64,000 nt of DNA from Streptococcus anginosus subsp. whileyi MAS624 (GTDB lineage: Bacteria; Bacillota; Bacilli; Lactobacillales; Streptococcaceae). The translations under genes and the position numbers were made by a program. Of the stretch, positions 52,019 to 61,531 are shown piece by piece (positions within the stretch are counted from its first letter, which is position 1; every line of letters begins with the position of its first letter). Below the pieces are notes generated by a model. The model saw only the letters and a program-made list of their open reading frames with translations, was not told the origin of the DNA and searched no databases. The stretch is from assembly GCF_000478925.1 (NCBI RefSeq), contig NZ_AP013072.1, forward strand, positions 536,501 to 600,500. Direction: 5' to 3'.

Positions 52019-53456
52019 AATCTAATTCATAGTAAGTTCCAGTTGGATTTCCCTCGCTGATAAAAATACCGTTTTGGTTTTCATGAGGGAAAATGCGACC
52101 TGAAAATACTTTTTCTCCTTTGTTAATAAAAATTTCAAAAACTGATTTATCAATGAAGATAGTAGCAGTTGTAGCTTGGTTTTCAATCGTACAACTACGA
52201 ACGGTACCAAATTCAAGAGCGTATTGCTCACCGGCTTGACTACGGTCAACCGTTACTTGACCATTTTTGATGTCAAAGCGAATGCGTAGCCCTTTATGCT
52301 CTTGATCTGCAAAAAGGACGATTTCAGCTTGTGAATCAGCTGTAAATTCTAGTTCTAATTCATAGCAGTTCTTTGTTTGCGCTTGATTAGCAAATGTTTG
52401 GCTATTATCTGTGCGCAAGGATGTGATAGCTGGGACAGGGTATTGATAGAGTTTACCGTCTTTTAGGGTTAATTCTTTGACCAAAGAGAATGTTCCTTGG
52501 TGGTCGAAACGGTCGGATGGATAGGCAATATCTGGTAATCCTAGCCAGCTGACAGCTAAGGCACGTCCGTCAGGAGTATTGAAAGCTTGAGTGGCGTAGC
52601 ATTCAAATCCATAATCTAAATTTTGCAGAGGACTAGGTTCAATAATTGTTGCTTTCTTTGTGTCAAACGATTGACCTATTTTATACATATTTGGATAAAT
52701 ATTGTCATAAGGAGTGACTTTTTTTGATAAACCTTGAGGACAGTAGAGCAAAATTGGCTTATCATCAATAAAGACAAGATTTGGACATTCCATCATGTAG
52801 GCGGTGTTGTCATTTTCAAAGTCTAAATTACCGACTTCCTCCCAGTTTGTATAATCGTTGTCAACCGCTTTATAAAGCTTGATATAGCCTTTTTTGTCAA
52901 GGTTTTGTTCCCCAACAATGGCGTAAAATTGTCCGTGGTAGTTAAAAATCTGAGGATCACGAAAATGATCTGTAGCGTCCTGAGGTTGTTCAATCAAGAC
53001 TTTGTTTAGTTTTTGAATATGTCCGTCTTTGTCCAGCAAAGCGCCGATTTGGTAAGGGTGACGAACCCAATTCTCATCACGGACATTTCCAGTATAGAAT
53101 AGGAAAAGTTTGTCGTCAAACTGCATAGCAGAGCCAGAGTAAGCACCGTGACTGTCTAATGGGGTGTCTGGCAGAACACGAACACCGGTTTCTGTGAAGT
53201 GTACGAGGTCATCACTTTCCAGTTGTACCCAAGACTTGAGCCCATGAGTTGCACCAAATGGAAAATTTTGATAGAAGACAATCCATTTTCCGTCAAAATA
53301 GGAAAAACCATTTGGGTCATTCAGCAGTCCCGTATCAGGCTCTACGTGGTAGGTAGCACGCCAAGGCGACGTAGCGATTTTATCTTTTATCTGTTGGATT
53401 TCATTTTCAGTCCATTGTTCATAGCGTTTGTAACGTTGTTTAGTAGTCCAAGCCAA
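51999..53456 (-). CDS. scrB: Sucrose-6-phosphate hydrolase (GH32)
   Basis: A 485-residue invertase-family enzyme cleaving sucrose-6-phosphate into glucose-6-phosphate and fructose. The nucleophile Asp47 is in LLNDPNGFSYF, with the downstream FRDPQIF and MECPNLVF blocks supplying the transition-state Asp and acid/base Glu. The C-terminal beta-sandwich contains SVFEIFINKGE. Divergent from scrA. Confidence 0.97.
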   Translation of the reverse strand: MAWTTKQRYKRYEQWTENEIQQIKDKIATSPWRATYHVEPDTGLLNDPNGFSYFDGKWIVFYQNFPFGATHGLKSWVQLESDDLVHFTETGVRVLPDTPLDSHGAYSGSAMQFDDKLFLFYTGNVRDENWVRHPYQIGALLDKDGHIQKLNKVLIEQPQDATDHFRDPQIFNYHGQFYAIVGEQNLDKKGYIKLYKAVDNDYTNWEEVGNLDFENDNTAYMMECPNLVFIDDKPILLYCPQGLSKKVTPYDNIYPNMYKIGQSFDTKKATIIEPSPLQNLDYGFECYATQAFNTPDGRALAVSWLGLPDIAYPSDRFDHQGTFSLVKELTLKDGKLYQYPVPAITSLRTDNSQTFANQAQTKNCYELELEFTADSQAEIVLFADQEHKGLRIRFDIKNGQVTVDRSQAGEQYALEFGTVRSCTIENQATTATIFIDKSVFEIFINKGEKVFSGRIFPHENQNGIFISEGNPTGTYYELDYGREVN

Positions 53457-53491
53457 TCTTTTGTCCTCCGAGATAGTTTTCTTACTTATAT

Positions 53492-53505
53492 AGTAAACGT
53501 TTTCT
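53492..53505. promoter_or_regulatory. cre-like site upstream of scrB
   Basis: AGTAAACGTTTTCT is close to the CcpA consensus and lies about 40 bases upstream of the scrB start, consistent with catabolite repression. Confidence 0.5.
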
Positions 53506-53555
53506 CTGAAAAAATCAACTTTTTAATAGAAAAAAATAAAATTTCTGCAAAACGC

Positions 53556-53610
53556 TTGACATATTTTAAAATCATGTTAAAATAATAGTCGTAGGAGCGA
53601 TTAAATCGCT
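53556..53610 (+). promoter_or_regulatory. scrA promoter and ScrR operator
   Basis: TTGACA (53556-53561) and extended -10 TGTTAAAAT (53575-53583) form the promoter. AGCGATTAAATCGCT (53596-53610) is a perfect palindrome around a central base, located near +6 to +20, the expected ScrR operator position. Confidence 0.8.
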
Positions 53611-53647
53611 TTCATAAAAGTTAATTATTTTCAATAAGGAGATGCAA

Positions 53648-55546
53648 ATGGAAAATAAGGACATTGCAAAAGCAGTCATTGCGGCCATTGGCGGATGTGA
53701 CAATGTAAGTAGTGTTGCTCACTGTGCGACCCGTCTGCGTGTCATGGTCAAAGATGAAGCTAAGATTGATAAAGACAGAGTTGAGAATCTTGAAAAGGTT
53801 CAGGGAGCTTTCTTTAACTCAGGTCAATACCAAATTATCTTTGGTACTGGTACAGTGAATAAAATCTATGATGAAGTGGTAGCGCTTGGTTTGCCTACGT
53901 CTTCAACTGGTGAGCAAAAAGCAGAAGCAGCTAAAAAGGGAAATTGGTTCCAACGTGCCGTTCGTACATTTGGTGACGTATTTGTACCAATCCTGCCAGC
54001 AATCGTAGCAACAGGTCTTTTCATGGGGATTCGTGGTGCGATTAATAACGATACGATTCTTGGATTATTTGGAACAACTTCAAAAGCCTTTGCTGCGTCA
54101 GACTTCTATACTTACACAGTTGTGTTGACAGATACAGCATTTGCCTTCTTCCCAGCTTTGATTTCTTGGTCAGCTTTCCGTGTATTCGGTGGGAATCCAG
54201 TGATCGGTATTGTACTTGGTTTGATGTTGGTAAATACCGCTCTTCCAAATGCTTGGGATGTAGCTTCTGGTGCTGCAAAGCCAATCATGTTCTTTGGTTT
54301 CATTCCAGTAGTTGGTTATCAAAACTCAGTATTGCCAGCCTTCTTCATTGGACTACTTGGTGCGAAACTTGAAAAATGGTTGCATAAGAAAATTCCAGAT
54401 GTGCTTGATTTGCTTGTTGTGCCATTCTTGACCTTCCTTGTGATGTCAGTTCTTGGACTCTTTGTCATTGGTCCAATCTTCCACTCACTTGAAAATGTCA
54501 TTCTTGCTGCGACAAAAGCTATTCTTGCCTTACCGTTTGGCTTAGCTGGTCTCATCCTTGGTGGTGTGCATCAGCTTATCGTGGTAACTGGTGTTCACCA
54601 TATCTTCAACTTACTAGAAGCACAATTGATTGCAAATGAAGGAAAAGATGCCTTTAATGCAATCATCACAGCTGCTATGACTGCCCAAGCGGGTGCAACT
54701 CTTGCAGTTGGTGTAAAAACAAAATCTAAAAAACTAAAAGCTCTTGCCTTCCCGGCTGCTCTCTCTGCAGGTCTTGGAATTACTGAACCAGCTATTTTCG
54801 GGGTAAACTTACGTTATGGTAAACCATTTGTACTTGGTCTTGTTGCCGGTGCTGCTGGTGGTTGGTTAGCTTCTATTCTTGGACTTGCTGGTACTGGATT
54901 TGGTATTACTATTATCCCAGGTACGCTTCTCTATCTGAATGGTCAAGTTCTTCAATATATCTTTATGGTACTTGTAACTACTGGTCTTGGATTTGGTTTG
55001 ACTTACGCATTTGGTTACAAAGATGCTGAAGAAGAAGTGACTGAAGCAAAAGAAGTAGTAGAAGCTAATGAAGCAGCTGCGCCAGTCCTTTCTGATGAAA
55101 CAATCGTTTCTCCAATCGTTGGTCAAATGGTTGACTTGAAAGATGTCAATGATCCAGTATTCTCTAGCGGTGCTATGGGACAAGGAGTTGCGGTGAAACC
55201 TAGTGAAGGTGTTGTGTATGCTCCTGCGGATGCAGAAGTGACAATCGCATTTGCAACTGGTCACGCTTACGGCTTGAAAACGGCAAAAGGTGCTGAAATC
55301 TTGATTCACGTAGGTATTGACACAGTTTCTATGAACGGTGACGGATTTGATCAAAAAGTTGCTCAAGGTGATAAGGTGAAAGCTGGCGATGTTCTTGGTA
55401 CATTTGATGCTGCGAAAATTGCAGCCGCTGGTCTTGATGATACAACTATGGTGATTGTTACCAACACAGCTGATTATGCTTCTGTTACTCCTGTTGCAGA
55501 GGGTACAGTAGCGAAAGGCGATGCTGTGATTGAGCTAAAAGCCTAA
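53648..55546 (+). CDS. scrA: Sucrose-specific PTS EIIBCA
   Basis: A 632-residue PTS permease starting at ATG 53648 (AAGGAG six bases upstream; ATG 53642 leaves no space). Domain order is EIIB with phosphorylatable Cys26 (SSVAHCATRLR), EIIC of the glucose/sucrose class with about ten membrane segments (about 105-455), an acidic linker, and EIIA with His554 in ILIHVGIDTV. It imports and phosphorylates sucrose for ScrB. Confidence 0.96.
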   Translation: MENKDIAKAVIAAIGGCDNVSSVAHCATRLRVMVKDEAKIDKDRVENLEKVQGAFFNSGQYQIIFGTGTVNKIYDEVVALGLPTSSTGEQKAEAAKKGNWFQRAVRTFGDVFVPILPAIVATGLFMGIRGAINNDTILGLFGTTSKAFAASDFYTYTVVLTDTAFAFFPALISWSAFRVFGGNPVIGIVLGLMLVNTALPNAWDVASGAAKPIMFFGFIPVVGYQNSVLPAFFIGLLGAKLEKWLHKKIPDVLDLLVVPFLTFLVMSVLGLFVIGPIFHSLENVILAATKAILALPFGLAGLILGGVHQLIVVTGVHHIFNLLEAQLIANEGKDAFNAIITAAMTAQAGATLAVGVKTKSKKLKALAFPAALSAGLGITEPAIFGVNLRYGKPFVLGLVAGAAGGWLASILGLAGTGFGITIIPGTLLYLNGQVLQYIFMVLVTTGLGFGLTYAFGYKDAEEEVTEAKEVVEANEAAAPVLSDETIVSPIVGQMVDLKDVNDPVFSSGAMGQGVAVKPSEGVVYAPADAEVTIAFATGHAYGLKTAKGAEILIHVGIDTVSMNGDGFDQKVAQGDKVKAGDVLGTFDAAKIAAAGLDDTTMVIVTNTADYASVTPVAEGTVAKGDAVIELKA

Positions 55547-55618
55547 CCGTATAATGTGATAAGAGGCTGAGCAAAAAGGTTCAGCTTCTTCACTTTTGGT
55601 TAACAAAACACATTAACA

Positions 55619-55720
55619 CAGCGGTTGATTGTTTTCTTTACTCCCTTCACGTCTCAAAGTTGTCAATCAACTGTGCAGGGGTGGGAAACGAACTCTTTCC
55701 AGTTCTTTCCCACTCCCTTT
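55619..55720 (+). terminator. Paired hairpins and terminator after scrA
   Basis: GGTTGATTG and CAATCAACT close a first stem. GGGGTGGGAAACGAACT (from 55677) and AGTTCTTTCCCACTCCC (55701-55717) then form a strong second stem followed by TTTTC. A smaller GGCTGA/TCAGC hairpin lies at about 55565-55590. Confidence 0.75.
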
Positions 55721-55821
55721 TCTTTGAAAAAGAGAAGAAAAAGTAAGATTTTTACTCAGAAGTCATACGATGATATGCTATAATGAATAGAGAAGAAAAC
55801 AAAATAAAAAGAGGTTTTGAA

Positions 55822-56721
55822 ATGACAAAATTGTATGGAAGCCTAGAAGCTGGTGGTACAAAATTTGTGTGTGCGGTTGGAGATGAAAACTTTGAAGTAA
55901 TTGAAAAAACACAATTTCCAACGACCACACCGATTGAAACGTTGGATAAGACGATTGCATTTTTCTCTCGTTTTGAGAATTTAGCTGGTCTTGCGGTGGG
56001 TTCATTTGGTCCGATTGACATTGATCCTAATTCAAAAACGTATGGTTTTATTACAACGACACCTAAACCACACTGGGCAAATGTCGATATTGTCGGTGCT
56101 TTGCGACGTGCTTTAAATGTACCGATTTACTTTACGACAGATGTTAATAGCTCTGCTTATGGTGAAGTAGTGGCACGAAATAATGCAGGCGGACGCATTG
56201 AAAATCTAGTTTACTATACGATTGGAACGGGAATCGGTGCTGGTGCCATTCAGCGTGGAGAATTCATCAGTGGAACGGGTCATCCAGAAATGGGGCATTA
56301 TTATGTTGCAAAACACCCAATGGATGTAGAAAAAGAATTTAATGGAGTGTGTCCATTCCATAATGGCTGTTTAGAGGGATTAGCTGCTGGACCTAGTTTA
56401 GAGGCCCGGACAGGCATTCGAGGTGAAAATATTGAACTAAACAGCTCTGTTTGGGATATTCAAGCCTATTATATTGCGCAAGCAGCAATTCAAGCGACAG
56501 TGACTTTTCGACCAGATGTGATTGTCTTTGGTGGAGGTGTTATGGCGCGACAGCACATGTTGGATCGCGTTCGTGAAAAGTTCACAGTTTTGTTGAATGG
56601 TTATTTGCCTGTTCCAGATGTACGTGATTACATTGTAACGCCAGCGGTTGCAGGAAATGGGTCAGCGACACTTGGAAACTTTGTCTTAGCTAAAAAAGTC
56701 AGCGAAAAAAACAAAGGATAA
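55822..56721 (+). CDS. scrK: Fructokinase (ROK family)
   Basis: A 299-residue fructokinase starting at ATG 55822 (AAAGAGG upstream). SLEAGGTKFVCAVG is the ATP-binding motif, and HPEMGHYYV with the Cys/His cluster CPFHNGCLEG is the ROK zinc site. It phosphorylates the fructose released by ScrB. Own terminator and promoter region separate it from scrA. Confidence 0.95.
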   Translation: MTKLYGSLEAGGTKFVCAVGDENFEVIEKTQFPTTTPIETLDKTIAFFSRFENLAGLAVGSFGPIDIDPNSKTYGFITTTPKPHWANVDIVGALRRALNVPIYFTTDVNSSAYGEVVARNNAGGRIENLVYYTIGTGIGAGAIQRGEFISGTGHPEMGHYYVAKHPMDVEKEFNGVCPFHNGCLEGLAAGPSLEARTGIRGENIELNSSVWDIQAYYIAQAAIQATVTFRPDVIVFGGGVMARQHMLDRVREKFTVLLNGYLPVPDVRDYIVTPAVAGNGSATLGNFVLAKKVSEKNKG

Positions 56722-56733
56722 TTGAGTAATTGA

Positions 56734-56773
56734 GAGCAAGTGAGTGAATATTGAATAAGCTTGCTCTTTTTTT
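56734..56773 (+). terminator. Terminator of scrK
   Basis: GAGCAAG (56734-56740) and CTTGCTC (56760-56766) followed by TTTTTTT. Confidence 0.88.
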
Positions 56774-56788
56774 GACATAAGGAAGAAA

Positions 56789-57199
56789 ATGATTAAACCA
56801 ATTGTAAAAGATATGTTGGTTTTGCAGCAGAAAGCACAACCAGCAAGCAAAGAAGATGTCGGAATTGGGCAAGATTTGTTCGATACCTTAAGAGCGAACC
56901 AAGATAAGTGTGTCGGAATGGCAGCCAATATGATTGGAGTTCAAAAACGCATCATTATATTGATGTACGACGTGATTCCTGTTATCATGTTCAATCCTAT
57001 TTTGAAAAGGAAGTCATCTCCTTACCGAGCGGAAGAGTACTGTTTATCACTTGCGGGGAGTCGCTTGACAACTCGTTATAAGGAAATTACAGTTGAATAT
57101 TTGGATCAACATTGGCAAAAACAAACGCTGACTTTGAAAGATTTTCCCGCACAAATCTGCCAGCATGAACTGGATCATTTGGAGGGGATTTTGATTTAA
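56789..57199 (+). CDS. Peptide deformylase-like protein with altered motifs
   Basis: A 136-residue protein of the polypeptide deformylase family. The metal-binding HELDHLEG is intact and CLS of motif II is kept (EEYCLSL), but the usual GLAAPQ motif reads GMAANM, so the catalytic glutamine is methionine, and the glycine of EGCLS is tyrosine. Several Gram-positive bacteria carry such second copies, short type III-like forms that may be inactive or have other substrates. AAGGA precedes the ATG. It stands between scrK and the marR locus. Confidence 0.85.
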   Translation: MIKPIVKDMLVLQQKAQPASKEDVGIGQDLFDTLRANQDKCVGMAANMIGVQKRIIILMYDVIPVIMFNPILKRKSSPYRAEEYCLSLAGSRLTTRYKEITVEYLDQHWQKQTLTLKDFPAQICQHELDHLEGILI

Positions 57200-57251
57200 T
57201 GACCTGAAAACTCAGCTTTTATAGTACTGGGTTTTTAATTGGTCAAAAAAT

Positions 57252-57320
57252 AGTTCTCATAGGAACTTTTTTCTTGACATTCGTTTGAATTATAGTAAAA
57301 TAGTTCTCATGAAAACTAAT
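57252..57320 (+). promoter_or_regulatory. marR promoter with repeated inverted operators
   Basis: TTGACA (57274-57279) and TAAAAT (57296-57301), 16 bases apart. AGTTCTCATAGGAACT (57252-57267) is an inverted repeat upstream of the -35, and AGTTCTCATGAAAACT (57302-57317) a near copy just downstream of the -10. A third related GGTTC...GAACT lies at about 57322-57338. MarR proteins bind such repeats, so autoregulation of the operon is expected. Confidence 0.75.
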
Positions 57321-57354
57321 TGGTTCTCTAGCGAACTATTTGAAAGGAAATCAA

Positions 57355-57813
57355 ATGGAAAAACCATTATTAGAATTCAAGCGATTTGGACGGAAGACAC
57401 ATCTGATGATTCAAAAAATTGCCAAAGAGCGAGGGATTGAATTTATGGCGGGTCCACAAGGGCAAGTATTGCATTTTGTGAATCACCGCGAAGACTGTGA
57501 TAAGATGACCTTTATTAAAGATATTGAGCAGGAGTTGGGCATTACTAAGTCCGTTGCCAGTAATTTAATGAAGCGAATGGTGAAGAATGGCTTGATTTAT
57601 CTGGAAGTGAGTGAAGCAGATAAACGCGCTAAGATTATTCGTTTAACGCCGGAATCAAAAGAGCGCATGAATAAAATTCGTGATTTTTTTGATGAAATGG
57701 ATCGTTGCCTATTGACAGATATTTCAGAAGAAGATTTGGTTACTTTTTTTCAAGTGATGGGGAAATTTTACCAGAATATTGAAAAATTAGAAAAAGGAGA
57801 AGCGAATGTTTAA
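57355..57813 (+). CDS. MarR-family transcriptional repressor
   Basis: A 152-residue winged-helix regulator with the wHTH ELGITKSVASNLMKRMVKNG and wing EADKRAKIIRLT typical of MarR. ATG 57355 follows AAAGGAAA closely. Its end overlaps the ABC transporter start by eight bases, so it most likely represses the exporter and itself through the operators at 57252-57338. The inducer is unknown. Confidence 0.92.
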   Translation: MEKPLLEFKRFGRKTHLMIQKIAKERGIEFMAGPQGQVLHFVNHREDCDKMTFIKDIEQELGITKSVASNLMKRMVKNGLIYLEVSEADKRAKIIRLTPESKERMNKIRDFFDEMDRCLLTDISEEDLVTFFQVMGKFYQNIEKLEKGEANV

Positions 57814-59572
57814 ATTGTTTAAACGTTTAACTGTCAAAGAAGTAGGGATGATTGTCATCAGCATCTTGTTTACTTGTTTAACAGTTTATTTAGAATTAGA
57901 GGTTCCAACTTATATTTCAAAAATTACGGAACTCCTACATACGAAAGGAACGGTCGTTTCTGATTTGTGGAATCCGGGCTTGAAAATGATTGGATTGTCA
58001 TTTGCTAGTTTTCTCAGTGCTGTGGTAGTTGGTTTTATTGCGGCTAGATTGGCAGCTAGCTTTACAACGAGCTTGCGCTCAGATATTTTCAATCGTGTAC
58101 TGGATTATTCAAATGCTGAGATTAAGAGATTTTCTATTCCAAGTCTTTTAACGCGGACAACCAATGATCTTACGCAAATTCAGCTTATGATTACTATGGG
58201 CTTGCAAGTCGTGACTCGTGGGCCGATTATGGCGATTTGGGCGATTACAAAAATCATTGGGAAATCAGAATACTGGTTGTGGGCAGTTATTGTCGCAGTT
58301 ATTGTGAATATTATCATGACAACAGTTCTGATGACGCTTGCCTTTCCAAAGCAATCCGTTATTCAACGGTTGACTGATAAGTTAAATAGTATTACGCGTG
58401 AAAGTCTAACAGGGATTCGTGTTGTTCGGGCTTATAACGCTGAAGACTATCAAGATGACAAGTTTGCAGGAGCTAATGATGAAGTGACTCGTTTGAATCT
58501 CTTTGTCAGTCGTCTCATGGCGATTTTAAATCCAATTATGATGGGGATTTCGAGCGGCTTGACTTTGGCGATTTATTGGATTGGGGCTTACTTGATTCAA
58601 GACGCAGCCTTACCAGAACGTTTGCCAATTTTTAGTGATATGGTCGTCTTTATGTCTTATGCCATGCAAGTGGTGATAGGCTTCATGCTTATGGGGGCTC
58701 TTTTTATCATTCTACCTCGTACCTTGGTGTCTGCCGGACGGATCAATGAAGTGCTTGATTTATATTCAACGATTGAGTCTCCAACAGAGCCAAAAATAGC
58801 GAAAGATGTCAAAGGTGAAGTGGTATTTGACAATGTATCTTTCCGCTATGCTAAAAATTCTGAGGCTGTTATCGAACATGTTAGCTTTACAGCTAAAGCA
58901 GGTGAAACCGTAGCTTTCATTGGATCAACTGGTTCTGGGAAATCCACTTTAATCAGCTTAATTCCTCGTTTCTATGATGTGACAGAAGGAAAAATTTTAG
59001 TGGATGGCGTAAACGTCAAAGATTATCAGCTGGAAGATTTGCATAATAAAGTTGGCTACATTCCACAAAAAGCTGTCCTCTTCTCTGGTGATATCAAGAG
59101 TAATTTAGACTTTGGGCAAAGCAATGAAAGCCCATTGGATGACGAAAAAATGTGGGCTGCATTGGACTTGGCACAGGCGAGATCATTTGTTGAAGAAAAA
59201 GAAGATGGTTTGCAATCTGAAGTTGTGCAAAGCGGTACCAATTTCTCTGGTGGGCAAAAGCAACGTTTGGCGATTGCGCGTGCACTTGCTCGCAAGCCTG
59301 AAATTTTGATTTTTGATGATTCATTTTCGGCGCTGGACTATAAGACAGACCGCATTTTGCGGGAAGAATTAGCGAAAAAAGTGAAGGATACAACTAGATT
59401 GATTGTGGCGCAACGGATTTCAACGATTATGGATGCCGATCAGATTTTGGTACTGGATAAAGGAAAAGTAGTCGGTCAGGGTACTCATAAAGAATTGCTG
59501 GCAACGACCGCAGTTTATCAAGAAATTGCTTACTCACAATTATCAAAGGAGGAATTGGAAAATGGAAAATAA
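57806..59572 (+). CDS. ABC exporter half-transporter A (degenerate Walker B)
   Basis: A 588-residue multidrug-type ABC exporter with an N-terminal six-helix domain (about 15-310) and a C-terminal ATPase: Walker A GSTGSGKST (about 372-380), signature FSGGQKQR (about 481-488), Walker B LIFDDSFSALD (about 501-511). The catalytic Glu after Walker B is Asp here, typical of the degenerate partner in heterodimeric exporters such as LmrCD, BmrCD or PatAB. Partner is encoded next; the two overlap by 11 bases. Confidence 0.93.
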   Translation: MFKLFKRLTVKEVGMIVISILFTCLTVYLELEVPTYISKITELLHTKGTVVSDLWNPGLKMIGLSFASFLSAVVVGFIAARLAASFTTSLRSDIFNRVLDYSNAEIKRFSIPSLLTRTTNDLTQIQLMITMGLQVVTRGPIMAIWAITKIIGKSEYWLWAVIVAVIVNIIMTTVLMTLAFPKQSVIQRLTDKLNSITRESLTGIRVVRAYNAEDYQDDKFAGANDEVTRLNLFVSRLMAILNPIMMGISSGLTLAIYWIGAYLIQDAALPERLPIFSDMVVFMSYAMQVVIGFMLMGALFIILPRTLVSAGRINEVLDLYSTIESPTEPKIAKDVKGEVVFDNVSFRYAKNSEAVIEHVSFTAKAGETVAFIGSTGSGKSTLISLIPRFYDVTEGKILVDGVNVKDYQLEDLHNKVGYIPQKAVLFSGDIKSNLDFGQSNESPLDDEKMWAALDLAQARSFVEEKEDGLQSEVVQSGTNFSGGQKQRLAIARALARKPEILIFDDSFSALDYKTDRILREELAKKVKDTTRLIVAQRISTIMDADQILVLDKGKVVGQGTHKELLATTAVYQEIAYSQLSKEELENGK

Positions 59573-61322
59573 AAAATCATCTTTATTTAGCCAAGTGGAA
59601 CCCTATATCAAAGGATTCCAGTTTCCCTTGCTCGTTGCATTTGTGGGAGTAATACTATCTAGTGTTATCACGGTTTATGGTCCGGTCAAATTAAAAGAAA
59701 TTACCAATCTCATCACAGAAGGAATGAGAAGTCGGATTGATCTGAAGGCTATCTCTAATATTGCTCTTTTCTTAGCAGTTTTATATGTGGTGGGTGCTGT
59801 ATTAAATTATATGCAATCCTTTATTATTTCGTCCGTCGTTCAGCATTTTTCAAAACGTTTACGGACAGCCATTGCGGAGAAAATTAATAAATTACCCTTG
59901 CGGTATTTTGATAGTCATTCGCAAGGGGACACTCTTTCACGAGTCACTAATGACGTGGATACTGTTGGACAATCGCTGAACCAAAGTTTAGGAACAGTGA
60001 TTTCATCAAGTTTGCTTCTCATTGCTGTTCTCTTTATGATGTTTTATAACAACGTGGTTCTATCCTTTGTAACGATTGGATCGGTTTTGATTGGTTTTGT
60101 CTTTGTTGCGTTGATTATGGGCAAATCACAACGGTTTTTCCGCACACAACAAGAGAATCTTGCTAGTGTCAATGGATATGTGGAAGAGATGTATTCTGGT
60201 CACAATGTCATTGTCAGCTACAATGCTGCAGAGGAATCTAAAGCAACCTTTCAAACGCTCAATACCAATCTTTACAACAGCATGTGGAAATCACAATTCA
60301 TTTCAGGGATTATGATGCCGCTTATGATGTTTGTAGGGAACTTCGGTTACGTTATGGTTGTTTTGGTTGGGGCGAGCATGGCCTTGAATGGCGATGTCAC
60401 TATGGGAACGATTGTTGCCTTTATGGTATATGTACGGATTTTCTCTCAACCGTTGTCACAAATTGCACAAGGGATTACTACTCTTCAACAAGCTAGCGCT
60501 GCTATGGGACGCGTATTTGAATTTTTAGCAGAGCCTGAAATGGAAAATGATGAGCACAAAGCGCAACAACTCACGACCCTAAAAGGAGATGTTACCTTTG
60601 ATAAGGTATTCTTTGGTTATAATCCAGATCGAACGATTATTCATGATTTCTCTGCCAATGCAAAAGCAGGGCAAAAAATTGCCATTGTCGGTCCGACCGG
60701 TGCTGGGAAGACGACCATTGTCAACTTGCTCATGAAATTTTATGAGATTGATAAGGGGCGCATTACAATTGACGGTGTTGATACGAAGCAAATGAAACGT
60801 TCTGAGGTACACGATGCCTTCTCCATGGTTCTCCAAGACACTTGGTTATTTGAGGGAACGATTAAAGAAAATTTGATTTACAATCAGAAAAATATTTCTG
60901 ACGAAGCAGTTGTGGCAGCTGCCAAAGCTGTTGGGGTTCATCACTTCATCAAGACTCTACCAAAAGGATACGATATGGTGCTGGACGATACAGTAAGTCT
61001 TTCTGTGGGGCAAAAGCAATTGCTGACCATTGCGCGTGCCCTTCTTAAAGATGCTCCGTTGCTTATCTTGGACGAAGCGACTTCATCTGTTGATACGCGG
61101 ACAGAAGAATTGATTCAAAAAGCGATGGATAAACTAATGGAAGGACGAACTTCCTTTGTCATTGCTCACCGTTTGTCAACAATTCGTAATGCTGATTTGA
61201 TTTTGGTCATGCGTAATGGTAATATCATTGAACAAGGAAATCACGATCAATTGATGGAAGAAAATGGCTTCTATGCTGATCTTTACAATAGTCAATTCGA
61301 TGAAGACGCAGAGTATGCGTAA
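59562..61322 (+). CDS. ABC exporter half-transporter B (canonical Walker B)
   Basis: A 586-residue partner starting at ATG 59562 (AAAGGAGG nine bases upstream). Walker A GPTGAGKTT (about 376-384) and Walker B LLILDEATSSVD with the catalytic Glu are intact; the signature is LSVGQKQL. Together with the preceding protein it forms an asymmetric exporter, probably of drugs or lipophilic compounds. The substrate cannot be read from the sequence. Confidence 0.94.
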   Translation: MENKKSSLFSQVEPYIKGFQFPLLVAFVGVILSSVITVYGPVKLKEITNLITEGMRSRIDLKAISNIALFLAVLYVVGAVLNYMQSFIISSVVQHFSKRLRTAIAEKINKLPLRYFDSHSQGDTLSRVTNDVDTVGQSLNQSLGTVISSSLLLIAVLFMMFYNNVVLSFVTIGSVLIGFVFVALIMGKSQRFFRTQQENLASVNGYVEEMYSGHNVIVSYNAAEESKATFQTLNTNLYNSMWKSQFISGIMMPLMMFVGNFGYVMVVLVGASMALNGDVTMGTIVAFMVYVRIFSQPLSQIAQGITTLQQASAAMGRVFEFLAEPEMENDEHKAQQLTTLKGDVTFDKVFFGYNPDRTIIHDFSANAKAGQKIAIVGPTGAGKTTIVNLLMKFYEIDKGRITIDGVDTKQMKRSEVHDAFSMVLQDTWLFEGTIKENLIYNQKNISDEAVVAAAKAVGVHHFIKTLPKGYDMVLDDTVSLSVGQKQLLTIARALLKDAPLLILDEATSSVDTRTEELIQKAMDKLMEGRTSFVIAHRLSTIRNADLILVMRNGNIIEQGNHDQLMEENGFYADLYNSQFDEDAEYA

Positions 61323-61353
61323 AGGAAATGACAAACGATAAATTACAATAGGG

Positions 61354-61392
61354 ACTCTTTCTAGTCAAACTTTGACCGGAAAGAGTTTTTTG
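61354..61392 (+). terminator. Terminator of the marR-ABC operon
   Basis: ACTCTTTC (61354-61361) and GAAAGAGT (61379-61386), with GTCAAA/TTTGAC inside, then TTTTT. Confidence 0.88.
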
Positions 61393-61420
61393 TTATTAAA
61401 TTTTTGAAAAAGTATAATCT

Positions 61421-61465
61421 TTATATATAAAAGACTAGACATTTAATAAAAACTGTGCTATACTA
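61421..61465 (+). promoter_or_regulatory. Promoter of the beta-glucoside PTS IIB-IIA operon
   Basis: TAGACA (61437-61442), 17 bases, extended -10 TGCTATACT (61457-61465). The upstream AT-rich block ending in TAGACATTT resembles the one before the IIC gene at 63771-63797, suggesting a common regulator. Confidence 0.65.
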
Positions 61466-61531
61466 ATTTCAATGATAGGTAATTTGTTAATAAAAACTTA
61501 CCTCATATACAAAATTTTAAGGAGAAATTTC

